From positions 1 through 22,241 of the forward strand of contig UQHW01000033.1 in assembly GCA_900540935.1 (NCBI GenBank): 22,241 nucleotides of DNA, read 5' to 3'. The translations under genes were made by a program, and so were the position numbers. This stretch comes from an uncultured Collinsella sp. Its GTDB lineage: Bacteria > Actinomycetota > Coriobacteriia > Coriobacteriales > Coriobacteriaceae. Shown in pieces: positions 14,610 to 20,681 of the stretch. The notes beneath the pieces were generated by a model. That model was not told the DNA's origin and ran no database searches. It saw only the letters and a program-made list of their open reading frames with translations. Positions within the stretch are counted from its first letter, which is position 1; the number at the start of each line of letters is the position of its first letter.

Positions 14610-15533
14610 TTATGACGGTCGTGCCGCGGTGGAAGATGTACGGTCGCCCTGCAGGAGCTGACGGTAGGGGAGGAAGCCGATGAACGAGACGACCGCCTGC
14701 GAGTGCGCGGCGTTCCGCTTGAGGTAGAGCCTGACCTCGGAGGTCGTCGCGGGCTCAAGCGGCACCAAGGCTACCTTTCCGCTGGTAAGCGATTCCGCCG
14801 GCTTGCGCATGAGGAATGAGACACCGGCGCCGCGTGCGACAAGAGAGATGATGTTCTCGGCTCGTTTGCCGGTGAACGTAACACGTGGGCCAAATCCAGC
14901 TTCGCGACAAAGGGAAAGGACGAGCTCGCTTACGAACGAGCCTTGGGGAAGCATGAGGAAATTCTCGTCGATAAGGTCGTCTATCTCGACGGTGTCACGT
15001 TCGGCGAGTGGATGGTCGAGCGGAAGGACGGCCACGAGCCGGTCGGTCGTAAAGGGAATCTTTTTGAACTCCGGCTCGATGGCGCCGCTGTCACGGATGA
15101 AGGCCAGGTCAATGTCCTCGTGCAGGAGCATGCGCTTGAGTGTGTCGCCCTCGCCTTCGATGAGCTCGACAGAATATGAGGGGTTCGCCTGCTGAAAATC
15201 GATGACGGCGTCCGTAATCCCATAAGGGGCCATAATGGGGATAGAACCTACGGTGAGGTGCTCGAGCGGCTCACCTGCACCTATTTGAATGGCGGCAAGA
15301 TAGCGATGCTGAAGCGTCGCAATTTTTTGCGCATAGGGGAGGAGCGCTTCGCCTTGCGCGGTGAGTGTTACGTGGCGCTGGCTTCGATCGATGAGCTTGC
15401 AGCCGAGTTCGTGCTCCATTGCCATGATGTGCTTGGAGAGGGTTGATTGCGACATGAAAAGCAGTTCCGCCGCATCAAGAAACGTGCGTGACTGCGCTAA
15501 GATGGCGAATTCGCCAAAGCGGCTGATATCCAT
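14610..15533 (-). CDS. LysR family transcriptional regulator
   Basis: Regulator of 307 aa with a standard winged helix (residues 1-60: SRTFLDAAELLFMSQSTLSKHIMAMEHELGCKLIDRSQRHVTLT), a linker helix and an effector domain starting LTVGSIPIMAPYGI. The order of elements in the second lobe (VLPLDHPLAERDTVEIDDLIDENFLML, REAGFGPRVTFTGKRAENIISLVARGAGVSFLM) is normal. GGAGG seven to nine bases upstream supports the ATG at 15533. The gene converges on the PTS gene and lies 36 bases after the deformylase, with which it may be co-transcribed. Its likely target is the T-N11-A palindrome at 9307-9323, controlling the amidohydrolase-PTS operon; this is inference from position. Confidence 0.92.
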   Translation of the reverse strand: MDISRFGEFAILAQSRTFLDAAELLFMSQSTLSKHIMAMEHELGCKLIDRSQRHVTLTAQGEALLPYAQKIATLQHRYLAAIQIGAGEPLEHLTVGSIPIMAPYGITDAVIDFQQANPSYSVELIEGEGDTLKRMLLHEDIDLAFIRDSGAIEPEFKKIPFTTDRLVAVLPLDHPLAERDTVEIDDLIDENFLMLPQGSFVSELVLSLCREAGFGPRVTFTGKRAENIISLVARGAGVSFLMRKPAESLTSGKVALVPLEPATTSEVRLYLKRNAAHSQAVVSFIGFLPYRQLLQGDRTSSTAARPS

Positions 15534-15569
15534 AGGGAGGCCTCCGGTACCCTCATTTTGGCGGGTGGC

Positions 15570-15980
15570 CTAAACCACGACGCCGTTGCAGTGGTCGATT
15601 TCGTGCTGGATGATCTCGGCGGTGTAGCCCGAGAAGTTTTTGATGCGGTGAACGAAGTTCTCGTCCAAATACTCCACCTTAATGCGGCGATAGCGGGTAC
15701 AGGGACGCTCGCCGATCAGCGAGAGGCATCCTTCGCTCGTCTGATAGGCATTGACCTGCTCAAGAATCTGAGGGTTGTACATCAGGAGTGTCCTGTTGCC
15801 GTCCTTTACGCAGATGATGCGTTTGCGCACGCCGATCATGTTGGCGGCGAGGCCCACGCACTCGCGCTCATGCTCGTGGAGTGTATCCAGGAGATCCTGC
15901 CCGGTTGCGGCATCGTCGGGTCCCGCGTCTTCGGAAGGCAGACGCAAAAAGAACTCGGATTTCATGATGGGCTTAATCAT
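15570..15980 (-). CDS. def: Short peptide deformylase
   Basis: Metallo-hydrolase that removes the formyl group from N-terminal formylmethionine of nascent proteins. All three motifs are present in 136 aa: VGLAANMIG (residues 42-50), EGCLS (83-87, metal ligand Cys85) and QHEIDH (125-130, ligands His126 and His130, catalytic Glu127). The Asn in place of the usual Gln of motif I and the truncated C-terminus right after HCNGVVV mark the short deformylase subgroup seen in clostridia and related gut bacteria, often a second copy beside a longer housekeeping enzyme. The start at 15980 follows AGGAG six bases upstream; a longer frame to 16196 lacks a ribosome site and a family-like sequence. It is divergent from the MFS gene. 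Confidence 0.93.
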   Translation of the reverse strand: MIKPIMKSEFFLRLPSEDAGPDDAATGQDLLDTLHEHERECVGLAANMIGVRKRIICVKDGNRTLLMYNPQILEQVNAYQTSEGCLSLIGERPCTRYRRIKVEYLDENFVHRIKNFSGYTAEIIQHEIDHCNGVVV

Positions 15981-16025
15981 GGCGGGCTCCTCATGTCTTA
16001 TGCTTTCGTGGACTTTTAATAATAG

Positions 16026-16139
16026 CGCGGAAGGAAAGCTGTGCGTCCGCGTTACAATCTTTCGACGTTGGACCATGTTGCCAGATTCGTCGTGTACGGC
16101 GTCTGGCGTAAGTCTAGGGCTCATTTTTCGCCCTGGACT
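16026..16139 (+). promoter_or_regulatory. Hairpin-rich leader of the MFS gene
   Basis: Three successive hairpins can form between the deformylase and MFS genes: CGCGGA (16026-16031) with TCCGCG (16046-16051), CCAGA (16081-16085) with TCTGG, and AGTCTAGGGC (16111-16120) with GCCCTGGACT (16130-16139, one wobble). TACAAT at 16053-16058 may be a -10, which would place the last two in the transcript. No known riboswitch class was recognised and no terminator T-tract follows. Confidence 0.4.
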
Positions 16140-16185
16140 GTTCCTCTGGGGCGATGCGACTGTCGTTCCAAGAGGAAGGAAATGC

Positions 16186-17601
16186 ATGGGGAGCAAATCT
16201 CAGCAACAAGTTCAAGTAGCGCCATCGGCCACTGCGGCGATTCTCGTCGTAATGTATATTGCAGCCTTTATTGCCGCGTTTAACGAGAACATCATTAACG
16301 TGGCGTTGCACGACATTATGGCGGCCTTTTCGGTGAGTGCCACCACGGCGCAGTGGCTCGTTTCGGGCTACATGATCGTGACGTCGATCTTTACGGCCAT
16401 CATGGCCTTCCTGTCCGGCCGTTTCTCGACGCGCAAGCTGCTGTTTTTCGCATGCGGATGCATGGTCGCCGGCGAAGTCCTGTGCCTGTTCGCTCCGTCA
16501 TTTAGCGTTTTGCTGCCAAGCCGTATTTTGCAGGCTGCGGGATCGGGCATCTTGTTCCCGCTCATGATGAACGTGGTGCTGTCTTGCGCTCCGCGCGAGA
16601 AGCTCGGTCTGTATCTGAGTCTGGGTGGTGCCTGCATTACGCTAGGGCCGGCGTTTGGACCCGTGATTAGCGGTCTTATGTGCACGTTGTTTGGCTGGAG
16701 GGCGGTGTTCGTAGTGCCGCTGGTGGGCGGCATTTTGGTCGCTGCGGCGGGCGTAAAGCTTGTTCAGAATGTCGGAGAGCGCTCGAATACCACGCTCGAT
16801 ATTCTGTCGGTAGTTTTGCTCGCCGCCGGTATTACGGCTTTTGTGTATTCCGTAGGCGAGTTCTCGACCAATCTGATTGCCGGTATCGTGACGTTCTTCG
16901 CCGCCATTGTGCTGCTCGGCCTATTTGCGGCCCGCCAGCTCAAGCTCGAGCATCCGGTGCTTAACGTGCGCCCCATGGCGAGCGGTCGCTTTTGGCCTGC
17001 GTGCCTGCTTGTGGTGGTGTCGATGATGACGACGTTCTCGATGAGCGTTTTGTTGCCGCTCTATTTTGAGGGCGCATACGGCATGACCGCACTTGTTGCG
17101 GGCCTGCTCATTTTGCCGGCGATTGCCTGCAACGCCGTGACCTCGATTGTGGGCGGACGCGTGATGGACGCCCGTGGCGCATGGCCGCTGCTGCCGGTCG
17201 GCTTTGCCCTGATTGCCGTGGGACAGATTGCAATCTCGATGACGGCGGCAAGCATGAACATCGGCGTTGTCGTGGCGCTGACCGTTGTGGTGTATGCCGG
17301 AGTCGGCCTGGTGCTGAGTCCCTCGCAGACGGCCGGCTTGGAGACGCTGCCTGCCGCTGAGCATCCTCACGGAACGGCATTGCTCAACACGTGGAACATG
17401 ATTGCCGCATCGTTTGGCCCGTCGCTGTTTATCGGCCTGCTCTCGAGTTCTGCCGCGACCGCCGGCGCCGCTGGCGCTGCGTCCGACGTTGCCCAGGCGA
17501 TTGGATTTGCAGCTGCCGTGCGTGTGGCGGCTGTAATTGCCGTGGTCGGGTTCGCGACGTCGCTGGTGTACGCTCGTCGCGAGTCGCACATGTCGCATTA
17601 A
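16186..17601 (+). CDS. MFS transporter, DHA2-like drug exporter
   Basis: Major facilitator of 471 aa. From ATG 16186 (AAGGA five bases upstream) the first helix follows a short polar N-terminus with several Gln and Ser residues. Family signs are NENIINVALHDI in helix 1, the motif-A-like loop SGRFSTRKLL between helices 2 and 3, and the motif C helix GGACITLGPAFGPVISG, characteristic of proton-driven exporters. About 12 to 14 helices are visible, so a DHA2 (EmrB/QacA-like) assignment is likely but not certain. It is predicted to export drugs or metabolites at the inner membrane. It is divergent from the deformylase gene and preceded by a structured leader. The longer open frame upstream is not coding-like. 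Confidence 0.9.
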   Translation: MGSKSQQQVQVAPSATAAILVVMYIAAFIAAFNENIINVALHDIMAAFSVSATTAQWLVSGYMIVTSIFTAIMAFLSGRFSTRKLLFFACGCMVAGEVLCLFAPSFSVLLPSRILQAAGSGILFPLMMNVVLSCAPREKLGLYLSLGGACITLGPAFGPVISGLMCTLFGWRAVFVVPLVGGILVAAAGVKLVQNVGERSNTTLDILSVVLLAAGITAFVYSVGEFSTNLIAGIVTFFAAIVLLGLFAARQLKLEHPVLNVRPMASGRFWPACLLVVVSMMTTFSMSVLLPLYFEGAYGMTALVAGLLILPAIACNAVTSIVGGRVMDARGAWPLLPVGFALIAVGQIAISMTAASMNIGVVVALTVVVYAGVGLVLSPSQTAGLETLPAAEHPHGTALLNTWNMIAASFGPSLFIGLLSSSAATAGAAGAASDVAQAIGFAAAVRVAAVIAVVGFATSLVYARRESHMSH

Positions 17602-17685
17602 TGTGTGCACATAGATTCTGCAGCTAGATTGGATGGCGACACCATAAACTAATGGACGTTTTGCCGAGAGGCATGAATGTTTAAA

Positions 17686-17739
17686 GCGCAAAGAGTGCGC
17701 GACGGGCCCCGCGAATGGGGCGATGATGCCCGAGAGGGC
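17686..17739 (+). promoter_or_regulatory. Triple-hairpin leader before the RGG protein
   Basis: Three short GC-rich hairpins occur in a row just before the ribosome site AAGAAGGAG: GCGCA/TGCGC (17686-17700), GCCCC/GGGGC (17706-17721) and GCCC-GAGA-GGGC (17728-17739), the last with a GNRA tetraloop. They could tune translation or stability, for example in response to temperature. No promoter was confidently identified upstream. Confidence 0.5.
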
Positions 17740-17753
17740 CAAGAAGGAGTCTC

Positions 17754-18665
17754 ATGTCCGAGAACGAAGAGATCATGAACGAGACCGAGAACGAGACCGT
17801 GGCTGCCGAGGTCGAGGCAGTCGAGACCGTGGAAACCGAAGCTGCCGAGGTTGAGGTTGCTGACGAGGTTTCCGCCGAGGAGGAGGCCGAGGTTGTCGAG
17901 GCCGCCGTTGATTACGATGACGAAGAGCTGATGGACAAGATGCAGAAGGCCGCCCGTCTGCTGCGTAGCCGTCGCTTTGCTATTTCCAAGGAGGAGGAGG
18001 CCAAGGCCGAGCGCATGGCGAACATCGAGCGCGCCATCAAGCTCCTTGACCTCAAGCCCAAGATGGAGCAGAAGGAAATGTCCGACCTGCTGGGCATGCG
18101 CCTTCGTGAGCTCGATGGCCTGATGGCCGAGGCCGAGGCTGCCGATCTGGTCGGCCGCATCGACGACGCCGAGGGCGATATGCGCAAGATTGTTGTCTTC
18201 GCCGCCGAGGATGCCGCTGAGGGCCTGGTCGAGCTTGCCAACAAGAAGGAGAAGCTCCTGCCCGAGCTTTCTTATGAGGAGGCCACCGAGCTGATGGCCG
18301 CTCTCGATAAGGTTATCGCTCCGCTCGTCGCCATGGGCCTGGACGAGGACCGCGGTCCTCGCGGCGGTCGTGACGATCGCGGTGGCCGTGGCGGCGACCG
18401 TGGCGGTCGCGGCGGCTTTGGCGATCGCGGTGGCCGTGGCGGTGACCGCGGTGGCCGCGGTGGCGATCGTGGCGGCCGTGGCGGCTTTGGTGACCGTGGC
18501 AGCGACCGTGGCGGTCGCGGCAGCTTTGGCGGCAACCGTGGTGGCTACGGCGATCGCGGTGGCAACCGTGGCGGCTTCGGCGGCAACCGTGGTAACGACC
18601 GTGGCGGTCGCGGTGGCGATCGTGGCGGCCGCAACGGCGGCGGCTTCCGCGGTAACCGTTTTTAG
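17754..18665 (+). CDS. Acidic, winged-helix, RGG-repeat protein
   Basis: Protein of 303 aa with three distinct regions. Residues 1-60 are extremely acidic (mostly Glu, Val, Ala). Residues about 60-195 are helical and include a stretch (KMEQKEMSDLLGMRLRELDGLMAEAEAADLVGRIDDAEGDMRKIVVFAAEDA) patterned like the winged helix and wing of MarR regulators. Residues 200-303 are a low-complexity tail with about 18 RGG tripeptides interspersed with Asp, Phe, Asn and Tyr, resembling eukaryotic RNA-binding RGG boxes. An RNA- or DNA-binding role is likely, and condensate formation is possible; the cellular function is not known to me. The start is supported by AAGGAG five bases upstream. It has its own leader and two downstream hairpins, so it is monocistronic. 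Confidence 0.85.
   Translation: MSENEEIMNETENETVAAEVEAVETVETEAAEVEVADEVSAEEEAEVVEAAVDYDDEELMDKMQKAARLLRSRRFAISKEEEAKAERMANIERAIKLLDLKPKMEQKEMSDLLGMRLRELDGLMAEAEAADLVGRIDDAEGDMRKIVVFAAEDAAEGLVELANKKEKLLPELSYEEATELMAALDKVIAPLVAMGLDEDRGPRGGRDDRGGRGGDRGGRGGFGDRGGRGGDRGGRGGDRGGRGGFGDRGSDRGGRGSFGGNRGGYGDRGGNRGGFGGNRGNDRGGRGGDRGGRNGGGFRGNRF
18361..18655 (+). repeat. GC-rich tandem codon repeats encoding RGG units
   Basis: Degenerate short direct repeats of the type GGCGGTCGTGGC, varying at third positions, encode the Arg-Gly-Gly tail. Such repeats can expand or contract, so the tail length may vary between strains. Confidence 0.8.
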
Positions 18666-18692
18666 TTACGGCGTTTTACCAAACGCCGTAAC
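18665..18692 (+). terminator. Hairpin overlapping the RGG gene stop
   Basis: GTTACGGCGTTT (18665-18676) and AAACGCCGTAAC (18681-18692) form a perfect 12-bp stem with a TACC loop, starting at the last base of the stop codon. No T-tract follows, so it may stabilise the 3' end, with the terminator at 18741 doing the termination. Confidence 0.6.
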
Positions 18693-18740
18693 GGGCCGAC
18701 GCTGCGCGGGCCGCATTTGGACAATCTGACGTTCAACTTC

Positions 18741-18772
18741 AAGGGCGCGACCAGAAGGTCAGCGCCCTTTCG
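18741..18772 (+). terminator. Intrinsic terminator of the RGG gene
   Basis: AAGGGCGC (18741-18748) pairs with GCGCCCTT (18762-18769), and GACC-AGAA-GGTC extends the stem inside with one bulged A. The stem runs into TTCGTTT. Confidence 0.85.
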
Positions 18773-18894
18773 TTTCACGTCACCTTGCCTCAAATGCGAC
18801 CCGCTCGCTGTCCGTCCTCTGCCTGCGGCGTTGTCTTGCTCCGGATGCGGCAGTTAGGGACGTTCCTTTTCTGCCGGCAGCTTGGGACACTCCT

Positions 18895-18954
18895 TGTAGT
18901 CATTGGGGACGTTCTTGTTTGACTAGTCATTCAAGAACGTCCCCAACGACTACA
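18895..18954. repeat. 60-bp near-perfect palindrome
   Basis: TGTAGTC (18895-18901) pairs with GACTACA (18948-18954), TTGGGGACGTTCTTG (18903-18917) with CAAGAACGTCCCCAA (18932-18946), and the centre TGACTAGTCA (18920-18929) is itself a palindrome. Related GGGACGTTC and GGGACACTC motifs lie just upstream. This looks like a dispersed extragenic palindrome or a small non-autonomous mobile element rather than a terminator. Confidence 0.75.
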
Positions 18955-18960
18955 TAGCAT

Positions 18961-19024
18961 GAGAGTGGATAATCTCCCAGTTTGGGCTCGCATTCAGGCT
19001 CAAAGTGGGAGATTATCCACTCTC
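18961..19024. repeat. 64-bp inverted repeat next to pdxT end
   Basis: The 19-base arms at 18961-18979 and 19006-19024 are exact inverted copies, and TTTGGGC (18981-18987) with GCTCAAA (18998-19004) extends the stem with one wobble, leaving a ten-base loop. It starts 13 bases after the pdxT stop on the minus strand and may double as its transcript end, though it has no T-tract. Confidence 0.75.
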
Positions 19025-19037
19025 GTTTCTGTTCTGC

Positions 19038-19625
19038 CTACATTTGTAGGAACAGTTCGTGGAGGCGGGTGTCTTCGTCGAGTTCGGGGTGGAAGGTTAC
19101 GCCGAGCTGGTTGCCCTGGCGCGCGGCGACGATACGGCCGTCGACTTTCGCTAAGGCCTTTGCGTCGCCGTGGACCTCGACGATGCGGGGCGCGCGGATA
19201 AACGTCAGCGGCACTTCACCGTCGATGCCGGCTACCTGCCCCTTGGTTCGAAAGCTGCCGAGCTGCCTGCCGTAGGCATTGCGCTCGACAAGTACATCCA
19301 TGGTTTCCAGACGCGGCGTGCCCTTATCGTCATGGGCGGCAAGCTCGTGAGCCAGTAGAATCAGGCCGGCGCAGGTGCCCAGGACGGGCATACCTTCAGC
19401 GATACGGGCACGAAGCTCCTCGAGCATGCCCAACTCATCAAGCAGCTTCCCTTGAACGGTAGACTCGCCGCCGGGAAGTACCAGACGGTCAAAGTCCTGC
19501 TTCAAATCAGCCGCCTGCCTCAGCTCAATACAGTGTGCGCCAAGCTCGAATAGTCTTGCCTCGTGCTCGGCAAAAGCGCCTTGGACCGCCAGCACGGCAA
19601 CCGTTTGGTCTGCATAATCGCTCAT
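19038..19625 (-). CDS. pdxT: Pyridoxal 5'-phosphate synthase glutaminase subunit PdxT
   Basis: Class I glutaminase of 195 aa that releases ammonia from glutamine and passes it to PdxS for making pyridoxal 5'-phosphate from ribose 5-phosphate and glyceraldehyde 3-phosphate. Visible motifs are AVQGAFAEH, PGGEST (residues 51-56), the nucleophile Cys85 in GTCAGL, and the His179-Pro-Glu181 dyad in TFHPELDED. Length and order are typical. The gene follows pdxS by 20 bases and is co-transcribed with it; GAAAGGATC just upstream of ATG provides the ribosome site. The long inverted repeat at 18961-19024 lies right after its stop. Confidence 0.97.
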   Translation of the reverse strand: MSDYADQTVAVLAVQGAFAEHEARLFELGAHCIELRQAADLKQDFDRLVLPGGESTVQGKLLDELGMLEELRARIAEGMPVLGTCAGLILLAHELAAHDDKGTPRLETMDVLVERNAYGRQLGSFRTKGQVAGIDGEVPLTFIRAPRIVEVHGDAKALAKVDGRIVAARQGNQLGVTFHPELDEDTRLHELFLQM

Positions 19626-19645
19626 GTGCGATCCTTTCTGCTGGA

Positions 19646-20536
19646 CTAGCGCCCGCGCTCTTCCATGATAATCTCGATCTCGTCGGCGTTAATGCCCACC
19701 ATGGCCTCGCCCAGGTCCTTCGAAAGCTCGGCGATGAGTTTGGCATCGGTGAAGTTTGCCACGGCCTTGACGATGGCAGCGGCGCGCTTGGCGGGGTCGC
19801 CGCTCTTAAAGATGCCCGAGCCGACAAAGACGCCCTCGGCACCCAGCTGCATCATCAGCGCGGCATCGGCCGGGGTCGCTACGCCGCCGGCGGCAAAGTT
19901 CACGACGGGAAGCTTGCCCGTGGCATGGACCTCGCGTACCAGCTCGACCGGAACCTGCAGTTGCTTGGCTGCCTCAAAGAGCTCGTCGTCGCGCAGGGCA
20001 ACAACGTCGCGGATCTGCTTTTGGATCTTGCGCATGTGACGCACGGCCTGAACGACGTCGCCCGTACCCGGCTCACCCTTGGTGCGAATCATAGTGGCGC
20101 CCTCGGCAACACGGCGCAACGCCTCGCCCAGATCACGGGCGCCGCAGACAAACGGCACGTCAAACTGGGTCTTGTCGATGTGATAGACGTCATCGGCAGG
20201 GGAGAGAACCTCGGACTCATCGATGTAGTCGATCTCGATGGCCTGCAGGACCTGCGCCTCGACGATGTGACCGATGCGGCACTTGGCCATGACGGGGATG
20301 GAGACGGCCTCCTGGATGCCCTTGATCATCTTGGGGTCGCTCATGCGCGAGACGCCGCCTGCGGCACGGATGTCGGCCGGGATGCGCTCGAGGGCCATGA
20401 CGGCGCAGGCGCCTGCCTCCTCGGCGATGCGTGCCTGCTCGGGCGTGGTAACGTCCATGATGACGCCGCCCTTGAGCATCTGCGCGAGCTCGCGATTGAG
20501 TTTGACGCGGTCGGCCTTGCTGTTCTGTTCTGCCAT
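19646..20536 (-). CDS. pdxS: Pyridoxal 5'-phosphate synthase subunit PdxS
   Basis: TIM-barrel synthase of 296 aa that forms dodecamers and builds pyridoxal 5'-phosphate with ammonia from PdxT. Catalytic residues align with the known family with an offset of four from the Bacillus subtilis enzyme: Asp28 (VIMDVTTPEQA), Lys85 (VMAKCRIGH) and Lys153 (RTKGEPGTGD). The strongly conserved AAGGVARMSD-like segment appears as AAGGVSRMSDPKMI, and NFAAGGVATPADAA is intact. The ATG at 20536 is chosen because AGGGAGC lies six bases upstream; an in-frame ATG at 20578 would add 14 unconserved residues. It is the first gene of pdxST and divergent from pdxR. Confidence 0.97.
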   Translation of the reverse strand: MAEQNSKADRVKLNRELAQMLKGGVIMDVTTPEQARIAEEAGACAVMALERIPADIRAAGGVSRMSDPKMIKGIQEAVSIPVMAKCRIGHIVEAQVLQAIEIDYIDESEVLSPADDVYHIDKTQFDVPFVCGARDLGEALRRVAEGATMIRTKGEPGTGDVVQAVRHMRKIQKQIRDVVALRDDELFEAAKQLQVPVELVREVHATGKLPVVNFAAGGVATPADAALMMQLGAEGVFVGSGIFKSGDPAKRAAAIVKAVANFTDAKLIAELSKDLGEAMVGINADEIEIIMEERGR

Positions 20537-20590
20537 GGTTGCTCCCTTGGTTGGCATGTGCATTGCTTGACGGAACATCCTATCGGGGAG

Positions 20591-20636
20591 CTGGGTATGA
20601 CAAAATACTCAGTTTTCGAGATAATTACAAGGTCAG
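20591..20636. promoter_or_regulatory. Overlapping pdxST/pdxR promoters and operator
   Basis: For pdxR, ATGACA (20597-20602) and GATAAT (20620-20625) with 17-base spacing form a good promoter. The inverted repeat CTGGGTAT (20591-20598) with ATACTCAG (20605-20612, one wobble) overlaps this -35. On the minus strand TTGTAA-17-TATTTT or TTGTCA followed by TAGGAT could drive pdxS across the same DNA. AAGGTCAG occurs twice in direct orientation (20629-20636 and 20663-20670) at the pdxR transcript start. PdxR-type proteins are known to bind such repeat sets. Confidence 0.6.
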
Positions 20637-20681
20637 ACTAATACCAGATTGAATGACTTAATAAGGTCAGGTGATAGGCTC

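Larger units (their letters stand above)
18666..19037. other. Gene-free stretch rich in palindromes
   Basis: This 372-base stretch between the RGG gene and pdxT has no credible gene. It contains the hairpin at 18665-18692, the terminator at 18741-18772, a GGGACGTTC-type repeat area (about 18850-18895) with the palindrome CTGCCGGCAG (18871-18880), a 60-bp palindrome (18895-18954) and a second long inverted repeat (18961-19024). Confidence 0.7.

Noticed and set aside
16921..17742. Minus-strand frame of 273 codons opposite the MFS gene
   Set aside because: Arg/His-rich antisense shadow of membrane-helix codons; no domain seen.
18361..18655. CRISPR-like appearance of the repetitive DNA
   Set aside because: The repeats are short, contiguous, in frame and encode RGG units; there are no spacers of uniform length.
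18370..18729. Ala/Val-rich plus-strand frame inside the RGG region
   Set aside because: It is the frame-shifted reading of the RGG codon repeats and starts without a ribosome site.
19535..20641. Plus-strand frame of 368 codons across pdxT and pdxS
   Set aside because: Antisense to two unmistakable PLP synthase genes.
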